DNA of 9,383 nucleotides from Clostridiales bacterium UBA7011 (GTDB lineage Bacteria; Bacillota; Clostridia; Oscillospirales; Butyricicoccaceae), in NCBI GenBank assembly GCA_002449635.1, contig DJXF01000055.1, positions 1 to 9,383 on the forward strand, in the 5' to 3' direction. Positions 1 to 5,017 of the stretch are shown piece after piece. Under the pieces are notes generated by a model. It saw only the letters and a list, made by a program, of their open reading frames with translations, was not told the origin of the DNA and did no database searches. The translations under genes and the position numbers were made by a program. The first letter of the stretch is position 1. Every line of letters begins with the position of its first letter.

Positions 1-60
1 GGTGTCATCCGCCTCACTGAGCTCAACGCTTGGCTTGACAAGTTTCAGCACAAAGTGTGA
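1..60 (+). CDS. C-terminal end of an unrecognised protein, cut by the window edge
   Basis: An open frame enters from the left edge and gives 19 residues (start GVIRLTELNA, end DKFQHKV) before a TGA at 58-60. Without the upstream sequence no family can be named. The look (a short basic/hydrophobic end with an R-x-T-E-x-x-x-W-L pattern) would fit the end of a small excisionase-like helix-turn-helix protein of the kind found in integrative elements. That is a guess from the neighbouring conjugation debris, not a recognised match. Confidence 0.3.
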   Translation, partial: GVIRLTELNAWLDKFQHKV

Positions 61-247
61 CATCACATAGTCTGCAACAAAGACCGCTGATAGGGAGACT
101 GCTACAGTGAAAGAGAATGCCGATGATCCGCACCACGCCGCGCTGGAGCGGCTCGTGGAGGAGGAACGCAAAGAAAAAGGGACGGCACTCATTTGAAGGT
201 GCAAATTAGGGATTCGAAAAATCAAGCATGTCTTTGATTGGCACCCT
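61..247. other. Gene-poor stretch with a short coding-like remnant
   Basis: No full gene is seen here. A plus-strand frame from 107 (GTG) to the TGA at 194-196 encodes 29 residues, acidic and basic and probably helical (core AALERLVEEERKEKG). It could be the end of a decayed gene, but there is no ribosome binding site or recognised family. An imperfect inverted repeat (TTGAAGGTGC at 193-202 against GCACCCTTCAA at 241-251, one extra base in the right arm) lies between this remnant and the coupling-protein fragment. Confidence 0.3.
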
Positions 248-607
248 TCAAGCGGGGCAAACGGAAAAACGACCATACAGGAATATAAATATTCCTGTAT
301 CCTTCTCTATCTCGTCCTCTGAAAGCAGCGCATAATCAGATTCCGGCAGTTCGATGACCTGCGCATTCTCAGTTGCTTCTTCTATAAGCTTCGGATCATA
401 AATCAGCTCTATTGACGGGTCTGCATCCCAAGGTTCTCCATGGATATATGGATCCATCTGACCGTCAGCAGTCATCCTTACGTCTGGATGCCTCATAATT
501 TCATACTTGAAATCCATAACAGGCCGCTCGCCTCGTATAAAAAGAAGCGCGTATCTGTTGTCCAGCATACGCACTTCCTCCGGAAGCATTAACTCACTGC
601 CACCCTG
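248..607 (-). pseudogene. C-terminal fragment of a VirD4/TraG-type conjugation coupling protein
   Basis: The readable frame contains EVRMLDNRYALLFIRGERP followed by MDFKYEIMRHPDV. This resembles the C-terminal part of VirD4/TraG-family type IV secretion coupling proteins in Firmicutes ICEs, which link the relaxosome to the mating channel through a membrane-anchored ATPase. Only about the last 115 residues are present: no Walker A or B motif, no membrane segment. The similarity seems to run upstream of the first ATG (587-589) through six more codons (QGGSEL) to a TGA at 608-610. This suggests a truncated gene rather than a small gene starting at 589, and no ribosome binding site precedes that ATG. 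The last residues after EIEKDTG look unrelated to a normal tail. Family assignment is from memory of family sequences, so moderate to good. Confidence 0.7.
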
Positions 608-621
608 TCAAGTGGTGAGTT
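591..621. repeat. Imperfect inverted repeat at the VirD4-fragment boundary
   Basis: AACTCA (591-596) pairs with TGAGTT (616-621), and CCAC (600-603) pairs with GTGG (612-615), leaving an eight-base loop and a short one-sided bulge. It lies exactly where similarity to the coupling protein stops and before the end of the CrtC-like gene. There is no run of T on either side, so a terminator is unlikely. It may be a scar or chance. Confidence 0.35.
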
Positions 622-662
622 CAACGACAAAAGAATTAATTCTCCTTTGCCGTCTCCGACAC

Positions 663-1754
663 TTACAGCACATAGTTCTTAGTGAAGCTTTCAAGCTCAT
701 ACAGAAGTTCTCCGGAGAATTCAAGAACTGTCTCTCCGTCCTTCTTCATGACGAGGTCACCTGTTGCAGCAAATCTACTGTACTTGGTGTCTACACCCTT
801 TGCATCAAATAATGCCTTGAGCGGAGCAGGTGCGGCCGCATAGTGATCTGTGTATACGAATTCCTTGCCCGCTGTCAGTGTGTATTCCACTGTGGTATCT
901 CCCTTGGTGAAGATATACCTGGATACTGCCGGATATGTTCTTCCGCATTTATCATGGACAATAGTTTCAGGGATCTCGACCCTGCATGTCTCAGTATCAG
1001 TATTGTCGAAAATGACATTGCCTTCTTTGTCCTCTATGAAGAAGATCGGTATGCGCCTGTAATCGTTCGCTGCCGGAGCAACACAGTCGAAGAGTACCAT
1101 CGTGTAATCATCGTTCTGCTGCCTTGCCCATACCCACTGATTCCAGAAGAAGAAAGTCTGGATGCTCGGCCACTGGTGGTCATGATAGCCTGTGCCCTTA
1201 ACATCGTATTCCTTTCCATCGACAACGAGAGTTCCGCTAACATCACCTCTCGGAACAGCGCAGAGCCATGTGAAGAACTGATCTGTTTCCCCGTTCAGAA
1301 CATAACCTGTGCCCGGTCTCCAGGCGCTGGATGTGCTCTTAAGGCAGACGTCGATCTTCGTGCCCTCATCACCATTGATCACTATATGGTAGTTATCGAG
1401 ATCTCCCTCAAATCTGTTATCTCCGATCCTCACATCACATCTGTCCTTGCTTGCTGTCGCGTCATCACTTCCGAACATCATTGGATGATTCTTGACCGTT
1501 CCATCAGGCATCTGTATGTTGAAGTAAACGAACGGGTTATATCCCTGCCCGGATGACCCCATAAGAGGATGATACAGGGCAAAGTTCACCCCAATCTTGA
1601 TACCGTCCTCCGTATCACAGTCAAAATACCACCACTCAAGGCATCCCTTATTCCCTTTGTTTCGCTCTCCTTCTTCCCATACTTCAACATGATCTCTATT
1701 GATATTAGCTGCAGCATAGTCTTCAGCCCTGTTCATTACTCTGATAGTTTCCAT
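663..1754 (-). CDS. CrtC/AttH-like lipocalin-fold protein (hydroxyneurosporene synthase-like family)
   Basis: This 363-residue protein carries the hallmarks of the CrtC/AttH (carotenoid 1,2-hydratase-like) superfamily. EWWYFD lies at residues 40-45 near the start of the first lipocalin-like domain, and GTGYHDHQW at 187-195 near the domain boundary; a second beta-rich domain follows. Members include carotenoid hydratases, AttH-type proteins and pericyclase-like enzymes. The substrate here cannot be read from sequence, and no carotenoid genes are visible, so a hydratase role is not assumed. There is no signal peptide or membrane segment, so it is probably cytoplasmic. The frame is open upstream to an ATG at 1859, but GGAGG at 1761-1765 sits correctly for the ATG at 1752-1754, and the upstream extension runs over AT-rich promoter-like DNA. 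It is divergent from a TetR-family gene, which probably controls it. Confidence 0.78.
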   Translation of the reverse strand: METIRVMNRAEDYAAANINRDHVEVWEEGERNKGNKGCLEWWYFDCDTEDGIKIGVNFALYHPLMGSSGQGYNPFVYFNIQMPDGTVKNHPMMFGSDDATASKDRCDVRIGDNRFEGDLDNYHIVINGDEGTKIDVCLKSTSSAWRPGTGYVLNGETDQFFTWLCAVPRGDVSGTLVVDGKEYDVKGTGYHDHQWPSIQTFFFWNQWVWARQQNDDYTMVLFDCVAPAANDYRRIPIFFIEDKEGNVIFDNTDTETCRVEIPETIVHDKCGRTYPAVSRYIFTKGDTTVEYTLTAGKEFVYTDHYAAAPAPLKALFDAKGVDTKYSRFAATGDLVMKKDGETVLEFSGELLYELESFTKNYVL

Positions 1755-1774
1755 TTCTGACCTCCGAATTTTAT

Positions 1775-1803
1775 TTGACATCAGTAAATTATTTGCATAC
1801 ACT
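1775..1803 (+). promoter_or_regulatory. Sigma-A promoter of the TetR-family gene
   Basis: A perfect -35 TTGACA (1775-1780), a 17-base spacer and a -10 TACACT (1798-1803) point toward the regulator. Transcription would start near 1810, giving a leader of about 80 bases that includes the palindrome at 1830-1851. The site lies between the CrtC-like gene's ribosome binding site and the palindrome, so a repressor bound here could affect both genes. No equally good minus-strand promoter was found. Confidence 0.65.
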
Positions 1804-1829
1804 ATCAATATATTAATTTCACACAAAAA

Positions 1830-1851
1830 GAGAAGGCATAGATGCCCTCTC
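1830..1851. promoter_or_regulatory. Imperfect palindrome in the divergent intergenic region, operator or terminator
   Basis: Ten-base arms around a central AG (GAGAAGGCAT / ATGCCCTCTC) match at nine of ten positions. Located in the 136-bp gap between divergent genes, it is a fair candidate for the TetR-family dimer's operator. Read on the minus strand, the same stem is followed directly by TTTTTG, so it could instead act as an intrinsic terminator that shields the CrtC-like gene from read-through, or as an attenuator. The two roles cannot be separated by eye. Confidence 0.5.
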
Positions 1852-1890
1852 AGAATCAATTAATTTACATCGGAAGGAGTTTCGTCAAAT

Positions 1891-2457
1891 ATGTCAGGTA
1901 CGGATCTCAGGATACAGAAAACATACGCTGCATTAACACGCGCATTTACCGATCTTCTCAAGGTCAAAAGTTTTGAACAGATCACTGTCAAAGAACTCTG
2001 CGATTCTGCGGTTGTGAGGACTGCAACGTTCTACAACCATTTCGCGGATAAATATGAATTCGCCGACTTTGTGATCCGGGATATGCTTCTGCGCTATCAC
2101 AGAGATGCTTCAGATCTCAGCAGACTTTCCGGTCATGCATACTACGAAAGTCTCATTTCAGGCGCCTTCTCGTTACTGGAGAACAACACGGAACTTCTGC
2201 GTTCTCTGGCCTCAGATTCTATGCTGTGGTCGATCTCAGGAGTGATCCGTACCAGTATGCATGATGATCTGCTGACTCATCTGACAGCCGACAAAGCTGC
2301 AGGACATGATCTTTCTGCAGAGCCGAAACTGCTTACCGAATTGATCATCGGCGGGCTTGAGCAGGCTGCCAGGTGGTGGTTTACTGATGCAGATCCGTTA
2401 CCGCCGGAAATTCTTAAAAAGCAGATGCTAGGCAGCATCCTTCGCCTGATTTCCTAA
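1891..2457 (+). CDS. TetR/AcrR-family transcriptional regulator
   Basis: A 188-residue protein of typical family length. Residues about 8-55 form the TetR-type helix-turn-helix: TYAALTRAFTDLL, then FEQITVKELCDSAVVRTATF and YNHFADKYE, the usual recognition-helix region (here TATFYNHF). The rest is a helical ligand-binding/dimerisation domain ending with GGLEQAARWWF. The start is supported by GGAAGGAG at 1872-1879, twelve bases upstream. It is transcribed away from the CrtC-like gene, the standard layout for a local repressor of its neighbour and of itself; the ligand is unknown. Its stop codon overlaps the stop of the opposite-strand VirD4-like tail by two bases, so the element boundary lies directly at its 3' end. 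Confidence 0.88.
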   Translation: MSGTDLRIQKTYAALTRAFTDLLKVKSFEQITVKELCDSAVVRTATFYNHFADKYEFADFVIRDMLLRYHRDASDLSRLSGHAYYESLISGAFSLLENNTELLRSLASDSMLWSISGVIRTSMHDDLLTHLTADKAAGHDLSAEPKLLTELIIGGLEQAARWWFTDADPLPPEILKKQMLGSILRLIS

Positions 2458-2555
2458 GCAGCCTGCAAAGTATCATTGTCGAGTTCTTTCTCCACATCTT
2501 CCTCAGACAACAGTACAAAGTCTGTATCCGGCAGTTCTATACTATAAGATCGACT
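2454..2555 (-). pseudogene. Second, shorter VirD4-like C-terminal tail
   Basis: The minus frame from 2540 down to a TAG at 2454-2456 reads IELPDTDFVLLSEEDVEKEL and then DNDTLQAA. It parallels the first fragment's IELPESDYALLSEDEIEK (minus strand, around 306-360), so it looks like a copy or relative of the same coupling-protein tail. Upstream the frame only goes on to a TGA at 2556-2558, over residues with no similarity. The tail therefore ends abruptly at about 2541, where an unrelated plus-strand fragment begins. No start codon or ribosome binding site is present; it is a remnant. Confidence 0.6.
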
Positions 2556-2668
2556 TCACGCTCGACGAGATCCGCCCGAGCTATACCTTTGACGTGTCGT
2601 GCCAAGGCAGCGTCCCGCAGGCATTGGAGGCGTTTTTCGAGTCCACAGACTTCAAAGACGCGATGCGG
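2543..2668 (+). pseudogene. Internal fragment of an ADP-ribosylglycohydrolase (DraG family)
   Basis: The plus frame reads YKIDFTLDEIRPSYTFDVSC followed by QGSVPQALEAFFESTDFKDA. This closely resembles the C-terminal third of bacterial ADP-ribosylglycohydrolases, enzymes that remove ADP-ribose from modified proteins or small molecules. In the family this stretch is followed by a GGDSDT-type metal-binding motif. Here it stops at about codon ATG CGG (2663-2668), where the sequence becomes the antisense of a zinc-ribbon gene. Only 42 codons survive, with no start and no metal-site residues, so it cannot be functional. Confidence 0.65.
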
Positions 2669-2914
2669 ACATTTTACATACCCATCGGGATTATTTCCGT
2701 TTTCCCAAGGGGCTGTATACGAACCGCCAACCATCTTCTGTCCGCAGTTTTCACAGATCCGCTCCTCTATTACATCAAGTATGTTCAGAATAGTCTCGAT
2801 TGAAAGCTCAGCAGCGGGCGTTGGTTCAAGCGACAGAAGAGCGTCCAGCAATTCTGTTGGCGCACGCTCCAACTGTTCGCGGGTCAGGTTAAATACTCTT
2901 TTTGTAATCGGCAT
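2663..2914 (-). pseudogene. Truncated small zinc-ribbon protein gene; open frame runs on to 2537
   Basis: The gene begins at an ATG (2912-2914) with a good ribosome binding site, AGGAG at 2923-2927 on the minus strand. The first 84 residues look natural: a helical, leucine-rich start (MPITKRVFNLTREQLERAPT) and then CENC at residues 54-57 and KCPH at 81-84, as if a second Cys pair of a zinc ribbon should follow. Instead, the frame enters the antisense of the ADP-ribosylglycohydrolase fragment and continues to a TAG at 2537-2539, giving a 125-residue chimeric reading frame. The last 41 residues are therefore probably meaningless. The family is not recognised. The transcript and a truncated product might still be made. 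Confidence 0.5.
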
Positions 2915-3014
2915 GCTTGTCGCTCCTTTCTATATATCTATATGCCTGAAAGAAGTGAAAACGGGACATTCAGTTTTTGTTTTGGATCAAGAACTGCTAG
3001 GTCAAATAAAAGAG

Positions 3015-3043
3015 TTGAAATAACTTATTGGAACTGATAAGAT
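3015..3043 (+). promoter_or_regulatory. Sigma-A promoter of the Cys-repeat lipoprotein gene
   Basis: -35 TTGAAA (3015-3020), a 17-base spacer and -10 TAAGAT (3038-3043). A start near 3050 would place the transcript just before the hairpin at 3066-3108, about 125 bases ahead of the coding start. An ATG at 3044-3046 opens a 42-codon frame, but it would lie upstream of the transcript start and lacks a ribosome binding site, so it is not called. Confidence 0.55.
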
Positions 3044-3051
3044 ATGCATAA

Positions 3052-3114
3052 GGAGTTGAACTCCCAAAGCAGGCCACTGTTCTCCGCTGGGAGCAGCCAA
3101 CCTGCTTTTTGTTT
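3052..3114 (+). terminator. Intrinsic terminator in the leader of the lipoprotein gene, attenuator-like
   Basis: An 8-bp perfect stem, AAAGCAGG (3066-3073) with CCTGCTTT (3101-3108), encloses smaller pairings (CTG/CAG and CTCC/GGAG) and runs into TTTTTGTTT. Two alternative pairings compete with or precede it: GGAGT (3052-3056) with ACTCC (3060-3064), and CTCCC (3061-3065) with GGGAG (3089-3093). Since it lies just after a promoter and before the gene, it resembles a transcription attenuator. It could also simply be the terminator of something removed by rearrangement. Confidence 0.6.
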
Positions 3115-3173
3115 CTTATATTATAGCAACCGGTGTCGTGCGGCGATTCAAATTGTAGAAAACGGGTGGTAGT

Positions 3174-3878
3174 ATGAGAAAGATTCTGTTGGTAATGCTC
3201 TTGGTTATGTGTGCAATACTTTTTTCCGGTTGTATTCATGATCATGTTTGGCTGGACGCAACTTGCACGGAACCGGCAAAATGTGAGAAATGCGGGAAAA
3301 CAGATGGCGAACCGCTAGGTCATTCATGGCAAGATGCAACCTGCACACAACCAAAGACATGTACTGTTTGTGGCGCTACTGAAGGCGATCCACTAAACCA
3401 TGATTGGATAGAAGCTACACACGATGCACCAAAAACATGTGCCAGATGTGGGGAAACCGAAGGAACCGTCTTACTTTATGATATTCCTCCAGGGTGGAAA
3501 ACAGATTATGAACCTGCAGAATATGAGCGGTTTAATAGCCCTGCAAAGGAAAATGGCTTGGGCGGAACAATGGTCTGGGTATCTGGTTCGTTTGAGACAG
3601 TGTCAACCTATGATCTATCAGATGTACAAAGTGGGCTGGTCGCTTACACAACATTTTTGACAGATGAAAACGGGAATGAGTGGGTCATTAATATAGACCT
3701 TAATATTTATGCAGATATTGAAAAGTATGCAGAATTAGTCAATCATCCAATCTGTCTCTGCGGAAGATATGATGGTTGGTCTGGCCTGTATGAGCGGCCA
3801 ATCATTTATGTTGAGAAACTATTTGATAGGGTGACTGGAAATATCATAAGACCTCAATGGTACACGGAGGCGTTCTAG
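3174..3878 (+). CDS. Lipoprotein with three Cys-rich 26-residue repeats
   Basis: A 234-residue protein with a lipoprotein signal peptide: charged MRK, a hydrophobic stretch, and a Cys at residue 20 in FSGC (Phe at -3 makes the lipobox imperfect). It is therefore probably anchored outside the membrane. Residues about 24-100 hold three repeats with CxxC at 37-40, 63-66 and 89-92, an exact 26-residue period, of the form H-x-W, A-T-C-T, P, C-x-x-C-G, E-G. These look like small zinc-ribbon-like or disulfide modules. The rest (about 105-234) is a beta-rich domain of unknown function, with GLGGTMVWVSGSFE and CGRYDGW, possibly OB-fold-like. The ribosome binding site is weak (GGTGG just upstream). No function can be given; a role in surface interaction is only an inference. 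Confidence 0.75.
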   Translation: MRKILLVMLLVMCAILFSGCIHDHVWLDATCTEPAKCEKCGKTDGEPLGHSWQDATCTQPKTCTVCGATEGDPLNHDWIEATHDAPKTCARCGETEGTVLLYDIPPGWKTDYEPAEYERFNSPAKENGLGGTMVWVSGSFETVSTYDLSDVQSGLVAYTTFLTDENGNEWVINIDLNIYADIEKYAELVNHPICLCGRYDGWSGLYERPIIYVEKLFDRVTGNIIRPQWYTEAF

Positions 3879-4040
3879 TCAGCATATAGGAGCAGTGTAA
3901 TTATATAGAAACGCTCCCCGGGGCACAACATCCGCAGGGAGGTAAAAGAGAAATATAATTTGAAATTCCGGTCGGATTAACTGCCTCTGTGATCTCAGTC
4001 GCAAAGGTTAACATAACATTCCGGAATCATGGAATCGTTC

Positions 4041-4093
4041 AATTTGAACCCCCTGAGCCGAAATTTGCACCCCCCTTTGAAATTGTATCAAAG
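4041..4093. repeat. Tandem G/C-run repeats, possible insertion-sequence end
   Basis: AATTTGAACCCCCT (4041-4054) recurs as AATTTGCACCCCCCT (4062-4076). It is followed by an inverted pair CTTTGA (4075-4080) and TCAAAG (4088-4093). Multiple short repeats with a run of G or C and an A/T-rich end are typical of IS21-type termini. No transposase remains nearby, so this is a low-confidence reading. Confidence 0.3.
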
Positions 4094-4111
4094 TCGAAGG
4101 CGGCTCCATAC

Positions 4112-4147
4112 AAGCCGTCAGCTGATTTCAGCCGGCGGCTTTTTTCT
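4112..4147 (+). terminator. Intrinsic terminator upstream of the CpXC gene
   Basis: AAGCCG (4112-4117) pairs with CGGCTT (4136-4141) around an inner GCTG (4121-4124) / CAGC stem, followed directly by a T run. Upstream, CGGCT (4101-4105) could instead pair with AGCCG (4113-4117), which would block it. It ends transcription arriving from the accessory side; the promoter at 4160 lies downstream of it. Confidence 0.7.
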
Positions 4148-4159
4148 TTGATCCGCCCT

Positions 4160-4189
4160 GTGGCATGTCCCGCATCTTTCTGCTACAAT
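4160..4189 (+). promoter_or_regulatory. Extended -10 promoter of the CpXC gene
   Basis: -10 TACAAT (4184-4189) is preceded by TG at 4181-4182, an extended -10. The -35 is GTGGCA (4160-4165) with an 18-base spacer, four of six matches. The gene starts 35 bases downstream of the -10. Confidence 0.55.
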
Positions 4190-4224
4190 AGAACCAGACA
4201 ACAACGCAACTGGAGGAATGTGCC

Positions 4225-4866
4225 ATGTCAATGGAACAAACCGTTTCCGTCACCTGCCCTGCCTGTCAGGCGGAAAACGCCTGCACGCTGTGGTCCTCTC
4301 TGAATGCCGACCTCGACCCGGCGGCAAAGGAGCGGCTGCTCGACGGCTCCCTGTTTGAATTTACCTGTGAAGCGTGCGGCCATACCGCTCTGCTCAATTA
4401 TGAGATGCTGTATCACGACATGCGGCACCGTGTCATGGTGAGCTATTGTCCGCCCGAACGGGCGGAGCAGCGCATGGCGGAGTTTGAGGAAATCCGCCGT
4501 CAGAACGAAGCGGCAGGCGTGTCCATGCAGGACTACCGCTTCCGCATTGTCACCTCGCAAAATGCCCTGCGGGAAAAGGCGCTGATCTTCGATCTCGGCC
4601 TCGACGACCGCATTGTGGAGATCACCAAGCTGTATATTCTCGTGCAGGTGGACCGCGATCACCCCGACTGCGACATCGGCGACGCGTTTTTCATGGAGCA
4701 CGAGGGCCGTTACTTTTTCTATATCGACGGAGAGGAAAATCTGACCACCTCCATTCCCCCGAACATGTATCACATGATGGAACAGGAATACGGCGCACAG
4801 CTCGCCGCACAGGAGGAGGAATATCAGATTGATCTGGACTGGGCGGGGCGTTTCCTGCTCGGCTAA
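4225..4866 (+). CDS. CpXC-domain protein
   Basis: A 213-residue protein with the N-terminal CpXC signature: CPAC at residues 11-14 and CEACGH at 48-53, two Cys pairs likely binding a zinc ion, followed by an NYEMLYHDMRHRVMV stretch typical of the family. The remaining two thirds is an acidic alpha/beta domain without known motifs. CpXC proteins are widespread in Clostridia and their function is unknown. There is no signal peptide, so it is cytoplasmic. The start is supported by GGAGG at 4212-4216 with an eight-base spacing. It is a single-gene unit with its own promoter and is convergent with the cysteine synthase gene. Confidence 0.82.
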   Translation: MSMEQTVSVTCPACQAENACTLWSSLNADLDPAAKERLLDGSLFEFTCEACGHTALLNYEMLYHDMRHRVMVSYCPPERAEQRMAEFEEIRRQNEAAGVSMQDYRFRIVTSQNALREKALIFDLGLDDRIVEITKLYILVQVDRDHPDCDIGDAFFMEHEGRYFFYIDGEENLTTSIPPNMYHMMEQEYGAQLAAQEEEYQIDLDWAGRFLLG

Positions 4867-4878
4867 AGCGGCGGGCGC

Positions 4879-4907
4879 AAAAAACCCGTGTGCCGGAGCA
4901 CACGGGT
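4879..4907 (-). terminator. Intrinsic terminator for the cysteine synthase transcript
   Basis: A perfect 10-bp stem (ACCCGTGTGC at 4884-4893 and GCACACGGGT at 4898-4907) with a four-base loop. On the minus strand it runs straight into a T run (4884-4879). On the plus strand the nearest T run (4919-4926) is eleven bases away, so it serves mainly the minus strand. Confidence 0.85.
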
Positions 4908-4970
4908 CAGCGTGTTATCTTTTTTTCAGGGGTCTCCGCCGCGCAGCGGCGAAACCGTTCCCAGCTCAGC

Positions 4971-5001
4971 AAATTCGGCGGCATGTACGCCGAATTTTTT
5001 T
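4971..5001 (+). terminator. Intrinsic terminator for the CpXC gene
   Basis: A perfect 10-bp stem (AAATTCGGCG at 4971-4980 and CGCCGAATTT at 4988-4997) with a seven-base loop, continuing into seven T (4995-5001) on the plus strand. It lies about 105 bases past the CpXC stop and only 17 bases from the 3' end of the opposing cysteine synthase gene. Confidence 0.85.
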
Positions 5002-5017
5002 CTGCCTGTATGATGCG

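Larger units (their letters stand above)
3879..4224. other. Gene-free stretch of about 345 bp with repeats, a terminator and a promoter
   Basis: No convincing gene lies here. A ribosome-binding-like AGGGAGG at 3936-3942 is followed by no usable reading frame, suggesting a removed gene start. ATTCCGGAAT (4018-4027) is a perfect 10-base palindrome. The short repeats at 4041-4093, the terminator at 4112-4147 and the promoter at 4160-4189 are listed separately. Confidence 0.5.

Noticed and set aside
1755..1859. N-terminal extension of the CrtC-like protein from the ATG at 1859
   Set aside because: It crosses the AT-rich divergent promoter region and the palindrome, while GGAGG at 1761-1765 fits the ATG at 1754.
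2928..3012. A minus-strand 28-codon tail ending PFSLLSGI before a TAG
   Set aside because: Protein-like but too short to recognise, and bounded by a stop upstream; may be a remnant.
3044..3172. A 42-codon leader-peptide-like frame ahead of the lipoprotein
   Set aside because: Its ATG directly follows the -10 box and would precede the transcript start; no ribosome binding site is seen.
2997..3245. An 82-codon minus-strand frame
   Set aside because: It runs antisense through the terminator and the lipoprotein signal peptide, and no ribosome binding site was noted for it.
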